From: Berberis thunbergii
Lineage: Eukaryota; Streptophyta; Magnoliopsida; Ranunculales; Berberidaceae
Assembly: GCA_003290165.1 (NCBI GenBank)
Contig: QNQO01000540.1
Span: forward strand, 186,001 to 250,000
Direction of reading: 5' to 3'
DNA length: 64,000 bases
Part shown: positions 36,697 through 48,599 of the stretch, piece after piece
Numbering within the stretch: the first letter of the stretch is position 1
Layout: every line of letters starts with the position of its first letter
Program-made: the position numbers and the translations under genes
The notes under the pieces: generated by a model
Database searches by the model: none
What the model was told of the DNA's origin: nothing
What the model saw: the letters and a program-made list of their open reading frames with translations, nothing else

Positions 36697-37699
36697 CTAC
36701 ACTGAAATTATGACAGGTAGAATTTATTCAGTCCCATTTTTTCATTTCCTCGCCTATTGACAAACTTCTTAAAAACCCATACTATGAACACTGAAATTAT
36801 AAAAAAACCCACAATTCATCAAAAAAAAACCACATGAACACTGAAATTAAAAAATAAAAATAAAAAATCTACAGATTTGAACACTGAAATTATTAAAAAA
36901 TAAAAAAAAACCCACAATTCATAACAAAAAAACCCACATGAACACTGAAATTAAACAAAAAAAAAATTCTACAGATATGAACACTGAAATTAAAAAAAAA
37001 AAAAAACCCACAATTCATTAAAAAAATCCCACATGAACACTGAAATTAAAAAAAAAATGAACCCTAGATGAAGCTTTTCGGTTGAAGAACACTGAAATTT
37101 AAAAAAAAATGAACCCTAGATGAAGCTCTTCAGCTAAAGAACACTGAAATTAAAAAAAAAATGAACCCTAGATCTGAAGACGAAACGAAGAGAAGAAGAA
37201 AGGGCTTACCTCTGCGTCCGAGCGATGAAAACCAACTTCTTGTCCGAAACCAATAACCTAAAACACCCAAGTAAAGGGAAAATCAAAAACTAAAAACCAA
37301 AAACCTAAAACCTAAAACCTAAAATGAGAGGGGAAATTTACCTTTTGCGAGAGGGAAGGGACGAGGGAGACCTTCTTCTCTTCTCCTTTTTCCTTCTTCT
37401 TCCCTAATTTTCGTTCTTCTCCTTCATTTCAGTGATGATGGAGAGAGGAGGAGCTTCGTTTGGGGGAGAGGGAGAATCTGTCGAAAATGGGGAGAGGGAG
37501 GGAGAATCTGTCGAATCGAAAGAAAATGGGGAGAGGGAGAGGGAGTGAGAGAGGGAATGAATGAAATTTCAGAGCTTCCATTCCCTCTTCTTTTCTCCCA
37601 AAATTTTGATTTCCCTCGCAAATATTTTTTTTTACCACGTCAGATGCTCGCGTGCGACGCACCATCCCTCGCCCATTTCCTCGACATCTAGAATTGCTC
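36425..37699 (-). repeat. Right terminal inverted repeat of the MULE (~1.27 kb)
   Basis: Inverted copy of 29145-30410 with the same donor (CAGAG|GTAAG, GT at 37209-37208 on the minus strand) and acceptor-like array. It contains a 30-bp run of A (36661-36690) where the left TIR has a shorter T-rich stretch. A further partial copy of the donor-proximal segment (CCCTAGATCT...GAAGACGAAATGAAG) occurs inside at 36190-36270. Confidence 0.9.
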
Positions 37700-37710
37700 T
37701 TATTTTGGGT

Positions 37711-38300
37711 TCAGCTAAACAAGGGTCCGATTGATTTTTTTCCGTAGGCAAGTTCTAATTATCAGTCCACATGCCACATAATGGATTCGTTTGTGTTGAA
37801 ACGACCCATAGTTGGTTGAACCCATTACAAAAATCAAATAATCCCAATTCAACCTAACTTGCCAAGAAAAATTTACTTCTGTAACAGTGCCAGCGTGTAA
37901 ATTGCGCAAAGTTTGAATTGCCAAAAATGCCATCGCCCAAATTACCAATTTCCCATCATATCCCACCCCTCTCTGATCACAATCATCGCCGCCCTACCAC
38001 CGAACGCTTCTCCCTCTTACTCTCTCATACTAACATCGGGTACGCGTCAGAAATAGAATATACATATCCACCTCTGCCGTTGTGCAATATGTTCTTGAAA
38101 GAAAACCCACCACAACCACCACCGTGCGAACGGTTCTTGCGAAAAGCACTGCCACTGCCGGAGGAGATCTCATCAATTTTTATCATAGTCTTTTGAAAGT
38201 TGGAACTACCCTCTTCCTCCATTTGTTTAAACTCACCTACGACCACCAATCACCTCCCTCTTCCTCTTCAACAACCACCACTGGCCTTGACCCTGACTAA
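37711..38300. other. Unassigned sequence between MULE and gypsy LTR
   Basis: It holds a 92-codon plus-strand frame (37918-38196), Pro/Ser/His-rich at the start. I do not recognise it, and the composition (CCACC/CTTCC-rich) can give chance frames on both strands. No terminal repeats seen. Confidence 0.35.
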
Positions 38301-39838
38301 TGTGTTATTTAATTAGGACACAATTTAAAACCCTGTTATTGTAATCGTAATAAGGAGTAAGTAGGGATTGTTCTACATCAAGGATTAGAGGACTTGCAAA
38401 CTAGCTAATCAACACTAAGGGGTAAAAAGTAGAGAACTAACTAAATAAATAAGGAAATGGTGGGGGTTGGATTTTGTTTCATTTTATACTTTGAAAATCA
38501 CTAGGAAAATTATTGCAAAAATAGCAAAAACTTAAAGGGAAATCGTGATGAGAAATAGCTAATGGTTCCCTCTCCATACACCAAACACATGCTCATGAAT
38601 GAATCTTCACTAATTCCTTAATAGCTCGTGAATGACAATGCTCAAGATTAACCATGACCGCAGTAATTAACCTTTTTTATTTTGAATTAAACTCAACATC
38701 ACATTCAAACCATTATCTTCATGCTATCTAATCATGAACCACAAGTTAGGTAAGCAATCAGAGATCATTAAGTTCTATGAAAAATTAATTGACTAAGCAA
38801 TTAGAAGTATGAACCACATTCTTTTCTTAACCTCAATTTTACTTAACATGCCAACTTCCATTGATAGTTGCTACTTATAAATATATGATCATAATTATTA
38901 GGTGAAATTCTTGTAAATTCTAGCATCAAATCCTAGCATGCTTACAAAGTTCACCACCTTAACAAACATACAAAGTTCTCCATAAAACTATTAAGTAAAA
39001 CAAATTCACTAACAAGAAATAATGAAAATTTTAATCTAATCATTCCATAAAGCACATGTTTGAAGCTTTGAATCCACCCTCAACTAAAAGGGGTTTAACT
39101 AGACATACTAATTATGATTAAAGAGAAATGATAGTTAAATATCAAACTAAAATAGAAAAGGGGAACAAAGATAAAACACTGTTGTCGCCTGATCTAGTAT
39201 GCGGTGGTAGTGGAGTATGAACTGGGTGGGCGTAGCAGGAAGAAAGAGATACAACAAATTCTATCAATATGTGTGTGATTTGTTCCTATTACTGCTGGTC
39301 ATGTGCGCCAAAAAAGAGTTGTGTGGCAGAAAAAGGCTTTGTGGCAGGGAAAGAGTGGTGTGAAAGGTAGTGAGAAGGAAAGTCGATCGATAGTGAATGG
39401 TTGGTTTGTGGCTGGAAAAAAGGGCGATAGTGTGGTTGTGGGAAGTAGGTGATGGTGATGGCTTGGTTGCCGATTAGGTTGTGTTGGGTTTTTAGTGATG
39501 GAGAGAGGGATTGTTACCTAGGTGTGGGGTGAAGGTTGTTAGGCGTGAGAACATGAGTGGACGATCGATGTTTTGGTAGTTGTCAGGTATGTGTAGGCGA
39601 TGGTGTTAGGGTTTGTTGAGTGTGTATGGAGATGGAATGGGAACAATTGGTTGTTGTGGTGTTTGGCTAATCGGTGGCAGACATGCAGGAGGATGCCTGG
39701 GCATGTGGGGGGTTTTGTAGCGAGAAAGGTCTGATGGCGAGGTGTGGTTGTAAAAGGCGATGCTGTGGCTGGAAGGGGATGACAACTATGTTTTTTTTTA
39801 GAGAGGTGAAGAAAAAGTTTATTTCTCTTTCTTTTTAT

Positions 39839-40643
39839 CAGTGTTCTAAAATCGCTAGGCGCTGGGCGGGCGGCGAGCAGGTGCCTAGCGCCGAGGGGCC
39901 TAGGCGGTGCCTAGGCGGTCTTAGGTTTTGTATTATAACTTTAATAATTTACAAAAGTTAAGCATAATACCTTATCAATTACATCCAATTAATGTCAATA
40001 TATATATGCAAAATTTAAAAACATGAAAAATTAACAATCATGAACAAAATTTATTAAAACTCAAATGACTGAAGTTGGTCATGATGGGTACTTTATATAA
40101 ACTTGAATTTGTGTACTCTTTTATTTTTCTTCAAATTGCATGAATAACCTCAGATATGTTTGATAGAATCTACATTAGTAAAATTGGTACCGGCAGATCC
40201 TTTGAGAATTCCATTAAGTAATCATCCTTCGCTACATTTAGACATACCATCATCACATCATCAAAGCCCATTCCCGAGATTTTCTAAAAAATAATTAAAT
40301 AGTTTATTTCTAAAAAAATAGGAAAGAAAAATAAAATAAGAAAACAATCAACCTTATTAAAAATTAAAAAATTAAAAATAAAAAAAATAAAAATAATAAA
40401 AATAATAAAAATAAATAAATAAAATAAAAATAAAAAATAAAAAATCTCCCAGACCGCCTAGACCCCGCCTAGAGTCCGCCTAGAGCCCGCCTAGGCCGCC
40501 TAGACCCCGCCCAGACCCGCCTAGATCCGCCCAGACCGCCCAGACTGCCCAGAACCGCCCAGACAGCCCGCCCAGGCATTAATCTGGGCGGTTTTCCACC
40601 TTCTAGCGCCTAGGCACCGCCTAGACCGATTTTTAGAACACTG
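39839..40643. mobile_element. Non-autonomous hAT-type element
   Basis: TIRs CAGTGTTCTAAAA at 39839 and TTTTAGAACACTG ending at 40643, flanked by a perfect 8-bp duplication, CTTTTTAT (39831-39838 and 40644-40651). Both subterminal regions are packed with GCCTAGGCGG-like motifs. The centre is AT-rich; a minus-strand stretch (about 40190-40270) reads GMGFDDVMMVCLNVAKDD and may be a captured exon, but I cannot name it. No transposase. Confidence 0.93.
40450..40625. repeat. CCGCCTAGA-type subterminal repeats of the hAT element
   Basis: More than a dozen variants of CCGCCTAGA/CCGCCCAGA in tandem, about 9-11 bp apart, mirrored at the left end (39855-39925) by CTAGGCGG and GCGGGCGG. Likely transposase-binding sites. 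The preceding block (40310-40445) is an A-rich AAATAAAA simple repeat. Confidence 0.85.
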
Positions 40644-40869
40644 CTTTTTATATGTTATCGCTAGGTCACCAATCTATGTACACTTCATTGTGCCACTAAT
40701 TCTTTCTAACTCAAAGCAAATTTGCATATTTTAGCTTGTTATTTGAAACTATGCTATTAGCAACTTACAAAGATACAAAAACAATAATTACAACCAAGAT
40801 TAATGAAAAAAATAGCTAAGAAAATATATGAAAACATTTAATAAAGTTTCATTGATATGCTCCTATCGA

Positions 40870-42380
40870 CTTTCCCCACACTTAATTTTTGCAAGTCCTC
40901 GAGCAAATCAAAGAAACAATAATAAAAAACTTAATGACTCAACCTAAATTTTTCAACATCTATCGCAGAAATTTCCATTGGATCATGACATATTAAGACT
41001 CTTTACAAACATAAGATTAGTCTGCATCATTCGAAAACTAATACAAATTAGCAATGATATGAGAGCCCACAACTAAATCAATCCAAGCAATGGGTGAAAC
41101 TCATACACATGCCAAAAAAATTAACACAAAAATCTTTTTTGCTACATGTTTGTTTTACCACTAATTTTCTAGTTAAGTAATTTTTCCTATTCTTGTTATA
41201 CGTGAGAGGATTGATGTAAAAAGGAAAAAAATTACTCATATATGATATAACAATAAAAAAAAATTATCATACAATTTTTTTATTTTTTTTACAGATGTTC
41301 TCTCATAGAAGGAACATCACTACTAAAATGCAATAACTAATGACACCATATGCTCACACTTCATTCAAATCTCCACATAATGATCTTACACAACAAACTT
41401 AATCAAAATGTCTTAATTCAGATTGTAATGGGGACAAGGGATCAGGGAGAAAGAAAGAATGGATAAAGACATTACAAAAATGTTAAGGAAATTGTGAAGC
41501 ATAAATTGAAAGTAGAGACACTAGAAACTCTGAACAAGGTCATACAATTTAATTTAATTTTTCAAGGCCAAATATCATCATTATAGGTCATTGTTTCATC
41601 TAATTGAATAATCCTATGATTCAAGACATACAACATAATGCAATACTGCCACATCAGCTCATGCATAAAATGAAAGAGACGACCTACTAATAGTGAGGAA
41701 TTTTCAACCATTATTTGGTATCTACCAAATACTGTAATAGTAATTAAACATCAAACATGCTATAAGTACCAATTACCCACTTGATTACATGTGAATTTGC
41801 ATACGATAACCATGAATAAACATTAACCAAAGAATAATGTCAGACCTCGAATATGCTTAAAAATTACCTTAAAGTCATGCATTGAAAAACCAAATCTCAT
41901 CTTTGTGTTGGAAAATATCCTAAGACTCAAAACAACTATGGAATTCTTTTTTTTACTCAATATTAAAACCAACAAAAAAAATGACACTTTAAAAAAAAAA
42001 TTCTTATTTTTTTTGTTTATGGACTGACCCTTTTTTAAACCAACACCAATATAAAAAATAAAAAATGCCTCCCCCCCTTCCCGCATACACACTTAAATCA
42101 AACATTCTCTTCAATGTGTAAATTTCCAATCAATCCTCCGAACAGGCAGGAACATAGAGTTATACTTTCTCCACATAGTCTATGCCCATTCACCTTGAAC
42201 TCCTTACCATTTGTGAAACTCTTCACATGTATAACACCATGGGGAAAATATTAGTAACAATGAAAGGACCAACCCATCTAGAACGTAACTTACCGAGAAA
42301 TAGTCTAAGACATGATTCGAAAAGTAAGACTTTCTGTCCAACAACATAGGTCTTTCCATGGATCAACCGAACATGAAAAG
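40870..42380 (-). mobile_element. 3' internal part of the reverse-strand gypsy element
   Basis: Runs from the purine tract next to the LTR (40870) up to an integrase C-terminal remnant (42165-42380), where it is cut by the LTR of the next element. Between 40930 and 42160 the sequence is AT-rich with no preserved frame. Confidence 0.65.
42165..42380 (-). pseudogene. Ty3/gypsy integrase C-terminal remnant
   Basis: The minus strand reads VGQKVLLFESCLRLF then KLRSRWVGPFIVTNIFP. After a one-base shift in a C run it continues HGVIHVKSF, GKEFKVNGHRL. This is the GPY/F-type C-terminal module of plant Athila/Tat-lineage integrases, which helps target and bind DNA. The catalytic core and zinc finger are missing because the LTR at 42381 interrupts the frame upstream. 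Confidence 0.85.
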
Positions 42381-43058
42381 TGATGCAGTCATTTTCTGCT
42401 CCCTGTTTTGACCTAGTCTTGTTGACATGCACAAGTACCGCACGTTAGCCACGGACCACCGTTGTGGTGGCCGATGGCACTCTGATGCTAAAGTCAAACA
42501 GTGATCCGAGGAAGGTGTAATGTTGTAAACATGGAATTTGTAGCATACCTTAGCTTACCAATCTCATGTCTTATTTATAGTGACGAAATCCTAGTTCGAC
42601 CAGGCCATCGATGGCGTAGTTTATAAAGGAGATCTTCGTGGAGATCCTTCTCTAATTAGGACTCGTGTTGTAGAAGGGAAGTTCCTTGTTAGCCCTATGC
42701 TCCTAGATACGTGATAGATAGTTCCCTATCAGGGGGTAATCCGGGAGAGGAAGTTTCCTTGTGTGATATGTACTCTAGTGTTTGCTTCCTAGTTGGAAGC
42801 GGGAGCTGTTTTAGTTGCATGTCCGAAATCGATCCTCGAGATACTTGCCTTAGTAGGGTTTACGGGTATCAAGGATAGTTGTGAGACACGTGGGCTTAGC
42901 GAGCTATAAAATTTTTGGTTCATTTAGCAGACTGCATTGGGCGGGCTTAGAATCGCTTGGGCTGTATCAATGTTGAGCTAACGCTGGGGCCTATAATTCC
43001 TCAAGATCATCGTGATACGCATATGGCTCAGGGACGTGATCGTTTTGGTGTATCATCA
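42381..43058 (-). repeat. 3' LTR of the gag-protease element
   Basis: 678 bp. Shares with the other LTR the start TGATGCAGTC, the block CTCATGTCTTATTTATAG, GAGATCCTTCTCTAATTAGG and the end GGTGTATCATCA. About 100 bp around 42890-43000 has no counterpart in the other LTR. Confidence 0.85.
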
Positions 43059-43216
43059 ACTACTCCCCCGAGTAAGTGGGGCGCTTAGTCGGTCCATTGA
43101 CTCTTTTAAAAAGACAATTGTACCGTTGTGATGATTGAACTCGAAGTGCTTGTCTTGAGTGGCGTATAACATTCCTCGATATGTAACTGCTCAAGGAGAG
43201 AATGCGCGATTTGTCT

Positions 43217-45055
43217 TCCCTATAAATATCCGCTACTTCGAGGAAGATTTTCTCATTCTTATTTGTGTTGTTCCTTTGAGCGATAGTGCTGGTGTAAAGT
43301 TCGATTTGTTCTTTTTATCAATGGCAGATAATGTGGAACTTTCTTCCAATGACCTGTTGTCCTTCACTTGCCCCAAGTTCTTCGAGAGTAGCCTGGTTGA
43401 TAAAACTTACTTAATCAGGCTTCGTAATTTGTACCGTATTCGGAGAGATTTGGAAATCGTTCTTGCTTTTGGGGATTTGGCTCCCACTACACCCCCTCAA
43501 ATATGTTAGATTCAAATATGCTAGATGATGTCTGGTGTTTCTTTTTTTCTTTCTTTTCGAATGCCACTCGCTCAGATGGTTTCGAGCTGGTTCAAGATTC
43601 TGCTCATGATTCTTCTGAGGGCACATGATGCTAGTTTTCGTTTGACCACGACAGTGATTCATCACATGATCGCCGCTCGGTTGGACCCTAGGGGTCTATG
43701 CATATTGAACTACCATGCCTGCTTGCACTTGGAGGTGGATAAAATAGAGCCTTGAGAGAAGCTTTGATTATTGGATTCGGTCGATTCTTCATACTTTAAG
43801 CTTTGAAGTCGTAGAGTTTCATGATACTTCCAGTTTGATAAACGTAAGTTTTTCTCATATATTTTTATATTCTTGATGTGACATTGGTTTTGATGTCACT
43901 CCTCTGTTTCAGTGAAGTTCGTGATAGAGAGGGAATTCTTCAAGTTCCATTTGACGCCCGTTGAGGAGGTCGTAATGCCAAGTATCGTCGTACACAGCGG
44001 GTTGCTGCAGTACTCTCATGGTGCCCACGCTGTGTTGGGTTCACCGGCTGAAGGGGTTGTTCTTCATCATTCAAGGAAAAAAAATATGGCCCTGCCTAGC
44101 CCAACTAGGCTTGCCGAATTGGAGGCGAACGCCCCTATTGTTTTTGTCCCGAGGAAGAGGCAACCCTCAGGCCGTGCGGCTTCTTCCCTTGGGCTATCAC
44201 GCTCTGCTCAAGCAGCAACCTTGGGAAGTCATCGCTTACCACTTGATGCTGCCACTCCCGCTGTTGACTTAGAAGGGGAGGGTGTTGGACCACGTGTTGA
44301 TGCTTTGTGTCACTACGGTCCCGAGATGGTGGTTCATGCCCCTGAGTCACACAATCCTGTCGCCCTGCATCCCGAAGAATGCGGGCGAGTTCTTGCTTTG
44401 GAGAAACCCTTTACGGACCTGCGGATGTCGTACTCAGATGCCCTCTACCGGGTGGACTCCTTGATCGGTCAGCTGCAGAGTTCTGGTATTGCCGCGAACT
44501 TGGGGGCCGTGAGGGCTGCGATTTCTGCCATTGAAGTTTAGTTTGTGGGTGTAAGATCTCAACTAAGGGCGACCAAGTCTGATTTGGCGTCGACCTGTGC
44601 TAAACTAGGGTGGACTAGGGTTGAACTAGAATGCTTGGAAGCGGCCGTGGACAGATGGCCGTCCGACTTGGAGGCCCAAGAAACTGAAATAAGGTGGGCA
44701 GAGTCGGAATGAGCCGTCGAGCGATGGCAGCTGGAGTTTGCAGTTGATAAGGGGCTCTGCGGCATTCATGAAGCGAAGCACTTGTTGTTGAAATAGCGTT
44801 CACATTATGCTATTTTGGTAAGTGCGGTGGATTTTGACATGTCAGGAAGGAGGTCGTTAATCTCGTCAGAGGTCATTCAGAGCAGGTTGGAGCTTCTAGA
44901 GCTGATCAGATGAGAGCATCCTAATGTTGACCTTGATTTTCCCGCTACAGGAGGGTTGCTTTCGAACCAATTTCTTGAAGGGAGGGTTCTGGCTCCGCAG
45001 GATTAGCTACAAAGGAGGTTGTCTTTCCTTAACATAGTTGTAGCGTCCTTCCCAG
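43217..45055 (+). pseudogene. Opposite-strand ORF unit 1, coiled-coil protein remnant
   Basis: A TATA motif, TATAAATA (43221-43228), lies 100 bp before ATG 43321 (MADNVELSSNDLLSFTCP, then YLIRLRNLYRIRRDLE). Stops at 43507 and 43755 break the frame. The best open part is 43912-44541 (209 codons): a Pro/Ala linker followed by heptad-rich sequence (LALEKPFTDLRMSYSDALYR). Beyond the TAG, LGWTRVELECLEAAVDRW and WQLEFAVDKGLC continue the coiled-coil pattern. I do not recognise a named family. It runs antisense to gag. It could also be an old captured gene, but its place between protease and 3' LTR fits a Tat-type antisense ORF. Confidence 0.5.
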
Positions 45056-45199
45056 GATAGAAAAATAATTTTTATCTTTTCAATGAAAGTATTGTTTTGT
45101 CCTGTAATGTCGAGTTTTCTTTAGAAGCTTTTTACATCGTAGAATTTGGACTACTGGGTAGATCGCCCGTTTTAGTCAGTCAAACTGTATCGGTTGTTG

Positions 45200-46060
45200 T
45201 CGTCTGTCGATGAGCTGTTGTTGCCTAAGCATGCCGACAGTGTTGAAGTTCCCTAAAGTCAGTTATCATTCGGGGAGTGCTGATCAATTGAAAAGTCATC
45301 ATCATCAGCGTTCAAGTGCTGACTAGACTCTTACTTCCTCGGCTGTTATGGTCCACGCGCGGGGGGCTAGGCGTTGGGTGCTAAAAGCCATCGTCATCAG
45401 TTGCAGACTGATTAAGCCCACTTGGCAAGTTCAACGATCATTGTCTGTTGGAGAGAAATGATCCCTTGGCGAGTCATCATCATCAATGGACAAGCGTTGA
45501 CTAGACTCCAACTTCCTCAGCTGTCATGGTTCGCATGCAGTAGATTAGGCGTTGGGCACCAGAAGCCATCGTCATCGGTCACGAACTGACTAAGCTTGCC
45601 TGGTAAGTTCAGTGATCATTGTCTATTGGAGAGCAATGATCCCTTTGCGAGTCATCGTCATCAGCGAAAAAGTGCTGACTAGACTCACACTTCCTCGGTC
45701 ATCGTGGTCTGCGAGCAGCAGACTTGGCGTTGAGCACCAGAAACCATCATCATCAGTCGCGAAATGACTAAGCTTGCCTGGTAAGTTCAGTGATCATTGT
45801 CTGTTAGAGAGTTATGATCCCTTGGAAAATCCTCGTCATCAGCAGTCAAGCACTAACTAGACTATTGTTTCCTTGGCTGTTATGGTCCACGCACGGTGAG
45901 TTAGGCGCTGGGTTCTAGAAGCCATCGTCATCAGTCGCAGACTGATTAAGCCTAACTGGCAAGTTTGACAATCATTGTCTGTTGGAGAGCAATGATCCCT
46001 TGGCGAGTCGTCGTCATCAGCGGACAAGCACTAACTAGACTCTCACTTCCTTGACCGCCG
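45200..46060. repeat. 178-bp tandem repeat array, about 4.7 units
   Basis: ATCATTGTCTGTTGG-like blocks start at 45437, 45615, 45793 and 45971, each exactly 178 bp from the next (an earlier diverged unit lies near 45260). Each unit includes GCGAGTCATCATCATCA, TTAGGCGTTGGGCACCAGAA and GACTAAGCTTGCCTGG. The units differ by scattered substitutions. Confidence 0.92.
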
Positions 46061-46065
46061 TGGTT

Positions 46066-46145
46066 CGCTTGAGCGAGAGTTCATGCCACTTTGTAAGTAT
46101 AATTTCGCTTGAGCGAGAGTTCATGCCACTTTGTAAGTATAATTT
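46066..46145. repeat. Perfect 40-bp tandem duplication
   Basis: CGCTTGAGCGAGAGTTCATG... through AGTATAATTT occurs twice head to tail with no difference (46066-46105, 46106-46145), at the end of the 178-bp array. It is much younger than the surrounding repeats. Confidence 0.95.
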
Positions 46146-46199
46146 CGTATTTTGCTTTCATGGTGCTAATTGTATGATTATAGTTGTGGTGTGTTCTTT

Positions 46200-48021
46200 G
46201 CAGGGAGGTTCCTCACTACTCATCTTTCCTTAGAGAAGGAAGTTGTTATGAAAGCATTCCATAACATGCCTTAGATGAGTGTGGAGGATGTTATTTGCCC
46301 TTCCAATTTTAAACACATTGGGTTATGGCCCATTGGCATGTGGCTCCCACTCTTTTTAGAGTGTCGAAGGTTAAGTCCGAAGGTGGAGCTTTCTAGGAAG
46401 AGGAAGGCCTATAAAGTTAAGGCTCCTAACCTGTCAGACACAAAGGGGCTTTCTAAGTCGCTTGTTTCCTTCATAGACTCGAAGAGGTATTGCACTGGGG
46501 CCGAGTCTGCTTCCAAATGATCGACTCCTTCAAGAGAGGAACGTGATTCTGACCTGTCGGCAAAAGTGGAGGTTGTAGAATCTGATTTGGAAAAATACCA
46601 CCTGCGGCTAGTAAGGTTGAGTAACGAGCAGGTTGAAGCTTTGAATAAAAAGCTAGTGGTGGCTTCTACTAATACTAACCAATCCAGAACTGTTCTACTA
46701 GAATGTCTTGATAAAGATTTGTTTGTGGTCCCGGAGGTCAATCGTCCTGCTGGTGGATCGTCTAATAGTTGTCGTTGCAGCGTGGACCGTCCTTCTTGAA
46801 GTCTACATTGCTCTTCATCTCGCTCCAGGCCATATATCGAGATAATGGAAGATCCCATTGACAATTTTCCTCCTTTTCTCCCTTTGGATTCTACTGAATC
46901 GGCTCGCAACAAAGGGTAAGCTGCTGGTGACAAAGAGAATGTCGTAAATCAGGGCCCAAGTGTGATGGAGACTGCAAAGGGTGGTGCGGGCGTAATTCTG
47001 CATCCGTGAGTGCTTCATCCAAACGCGCCAATGAGTTTTTTTGTTCTGGGCATAGTGAAAATGAGCAACCAGGTCTGGCACACAGAGGTTGATATTGATT
47101 ATGCTTCGAGGAAACATATAAGCAGAGATTATAGCTGGCTAAGGAACCATGCTTCGAAACCCGGGGAAGATGCGCTGGAAAAGCGTATGGATAAGGGGCT
47201 GAAACATCTTATGTTAGGGATGTCGCATTTGAGCTAAGTGGTTGTCGGTAGAGCGGAAGTTGAGGCGGCTCGTGAGAGGGTGTACACTATGGAATGTGTT
47301 TTCTCAAATATGTAGAAGGTGTACTTTGATGCACTATTTGAGATTGAATCAATGAGAAAGTAGATTGAAGAGAGGAGGCTGGAACAATCATCCGCTAATG
47401 AGGAGACCCAGAGGGTTTGTTTGGAAGCCTTTGAGTCTGATTTAGAACTTAACCTGGTCCGCCATGATCTAGAAGTTGTGCAGGAAGTTGTGGCTAAGAT
47501 GCGTTCTGAGTTGCAGTCTCTTGCTAAGGAGAATACCAAGAAAGAATCTGAGTAGGTAGTCCAGAGGCCGATGTCAAATTCAACACTCGGGAAGCAAGGA
47601 AAGCTAGGGACCACCTTCTCCTGGAGCAGCATGAACTTAGTGTAGTTAAAAGTAGCCTGATTACTAAGCAATCTCAGACTGATGCACTGATAGGCTAGCT
47701 GAAGCTGCTGGAACGTGAACTTGCTGAAGTAAAGGCATGCGAGTAAGGTCTTCTCAAGGCGCAAGGCACGTTTGAATTCCGCAGGATCATGCATGGGAGG
47801 CTATAAGTGTTGGCGCGGATGAAAGAGGAACATCGGGACTAGGACATTTCTTATCACAGGAAGGTGTCCTTTGCAAACTTCGAAGTGATCTATGAGCTGT
47901 TAAAGGAAGAGGGTGATCTGGATCATGACGCTCAAGGTGAGGCACACGCTGACGCAACTCCTACTTCTTCTCTTGTTAAGTTTAGTTCCCTTGTAATTGT
48001 ACCTTTTCCTAATGAGGAGTA
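46200..48021 (+). pseudogene. Opposite-strand ORF unit 2, coiled-coil remnant
   Basis: Fragmented plus-strand frames: SAKVEVVESDLEKYHLRLVR with NEQVEALNKKLVVAS (46556-46660); VEAARERVYTMECVF (47257-47310); RLEQSSANEETQRVCLEAF, LVRHDLEVVQEVVAKM and RSELQSLAKENTKKES (47378-47550). A C-terminal end reads IYELLKEEGDLDHDAQGEAH and stops at 48021 after FPNEE. Heptad spacing of Leu/Val is evident. Stops interrupt it many times. Probably the continuation of the unit-1 protein, separated from it by the expanded 178-bp array. Confidence 0.5.
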
Positions 48022-48599
48022 AATTTTGTACATTTGTACTTTTTGTTTTAATTATTAATGAAAACAGGTTCTTTTCCAGTACGTTTTGTACCCGTGTTCT
48101 ATTTGGTCCCCATGTTGCATGTTCTCCATTTTGCCTTATCATTTTATTTTGATGTAGGTCATGTTGGGTTAGCAGGGAGCCAAATGGTTTGTCCATTGTT
48201 TAGAGCTCGACCGTTTATGCCGTGAGTAATTCTGACATGTACTTCCGTGAGGTCTCAGAGTTGCTATCTCGTGGTTATGCCCAATAGTGACCATTTTGCT
48301 AATGGTTTTGTAGCGAGTTACTCTACCCAAGCTATAGCTCGTCCTTGAGGTAAGCCGTTGGAGGCTCAAGTTATATATTTGACCGTCAGTTATCGTCATT
48401 GGCATGAGTGAACTGTTGTAGTCGAGCACATGCGTTATCGTCTATAGTTGAGCAAGAGCGCTTGGCCTGAGTCAAGTTCTTAAGCTCGGGCCGGTCTCCC
48501 GTGTAGCATTTGTCCGTGCTTAGCGAATTTATTTTTCGAGTTGGCTTAAGTGCCCATTGCTGGTAATTGGATATCAACCTATGTGAGCGTGAAGACACT

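Larger units (their letters stand above)
29145..37699. mobile_element. Mutator-like element (MULE) with two convergent genes and captured host exons
   Basis: The ends are inverted repeats beginning GCAATTCTAGATGTCGAGG (left, 29145) and GAGCAATTCTAGATGTCG (right, read from 37699 on the minus strand). The same 11 bp, TTATTTTGGGT, abuts both ends (29134-29144 and 37700-37710), fitting the 9-11 bp target duplication of MULEs. Inside: a FAR1-type MULE transposase from the left TIR, an RNase H1-N-domain gene from the right TIR running the other way, and fragments of MED33 and F-box genes between them. Termini, target duplication and transposase agree, so the assignment is strong. Confidence 0.93.
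38301..40869 (-). repeat. LTR of a reverse-strand Ty3/gypsy element, split by a hAT insertion
   Basis: The plus strand begins TGTGTTATTTAATTAGG at 38301 and ends near CTCCTATCGA at 40869. It is followed on the minus-strand 5' side by a purine tract (AAGTGTGGGGAAAG) preceded by GCTCGAGGACTTGCAAAAAT, the usual sequence just before the 3' LTR of Athila/Tat-type elements. Without the 805-bp insert plus TSD the LTR would be about 1.76 kb. Right-end bases deviate from CA, so the exact border is uncertain. Confidence 0.65.

Noticed and set aside
37918..38196. 92-codon plus-strand frame as a host gene
   Set aside because: No recognised motif, no splice or promoter context, and a similar-length frame on the other strand; kept only as unassigned sequence.
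43912..44541. 209-codon frame as an intact host gene
   Set aside because: It lies between the LTRs of a retroelement, lacks a start context, and coiled-coil sequence continues past its stop, so it is part of a degraded opposite-strand ORF.
45200..46060. CRISPR-like array
   Set aside because: The units are contiguous 178-bp repeats without unique spacers in a plant retroelement.
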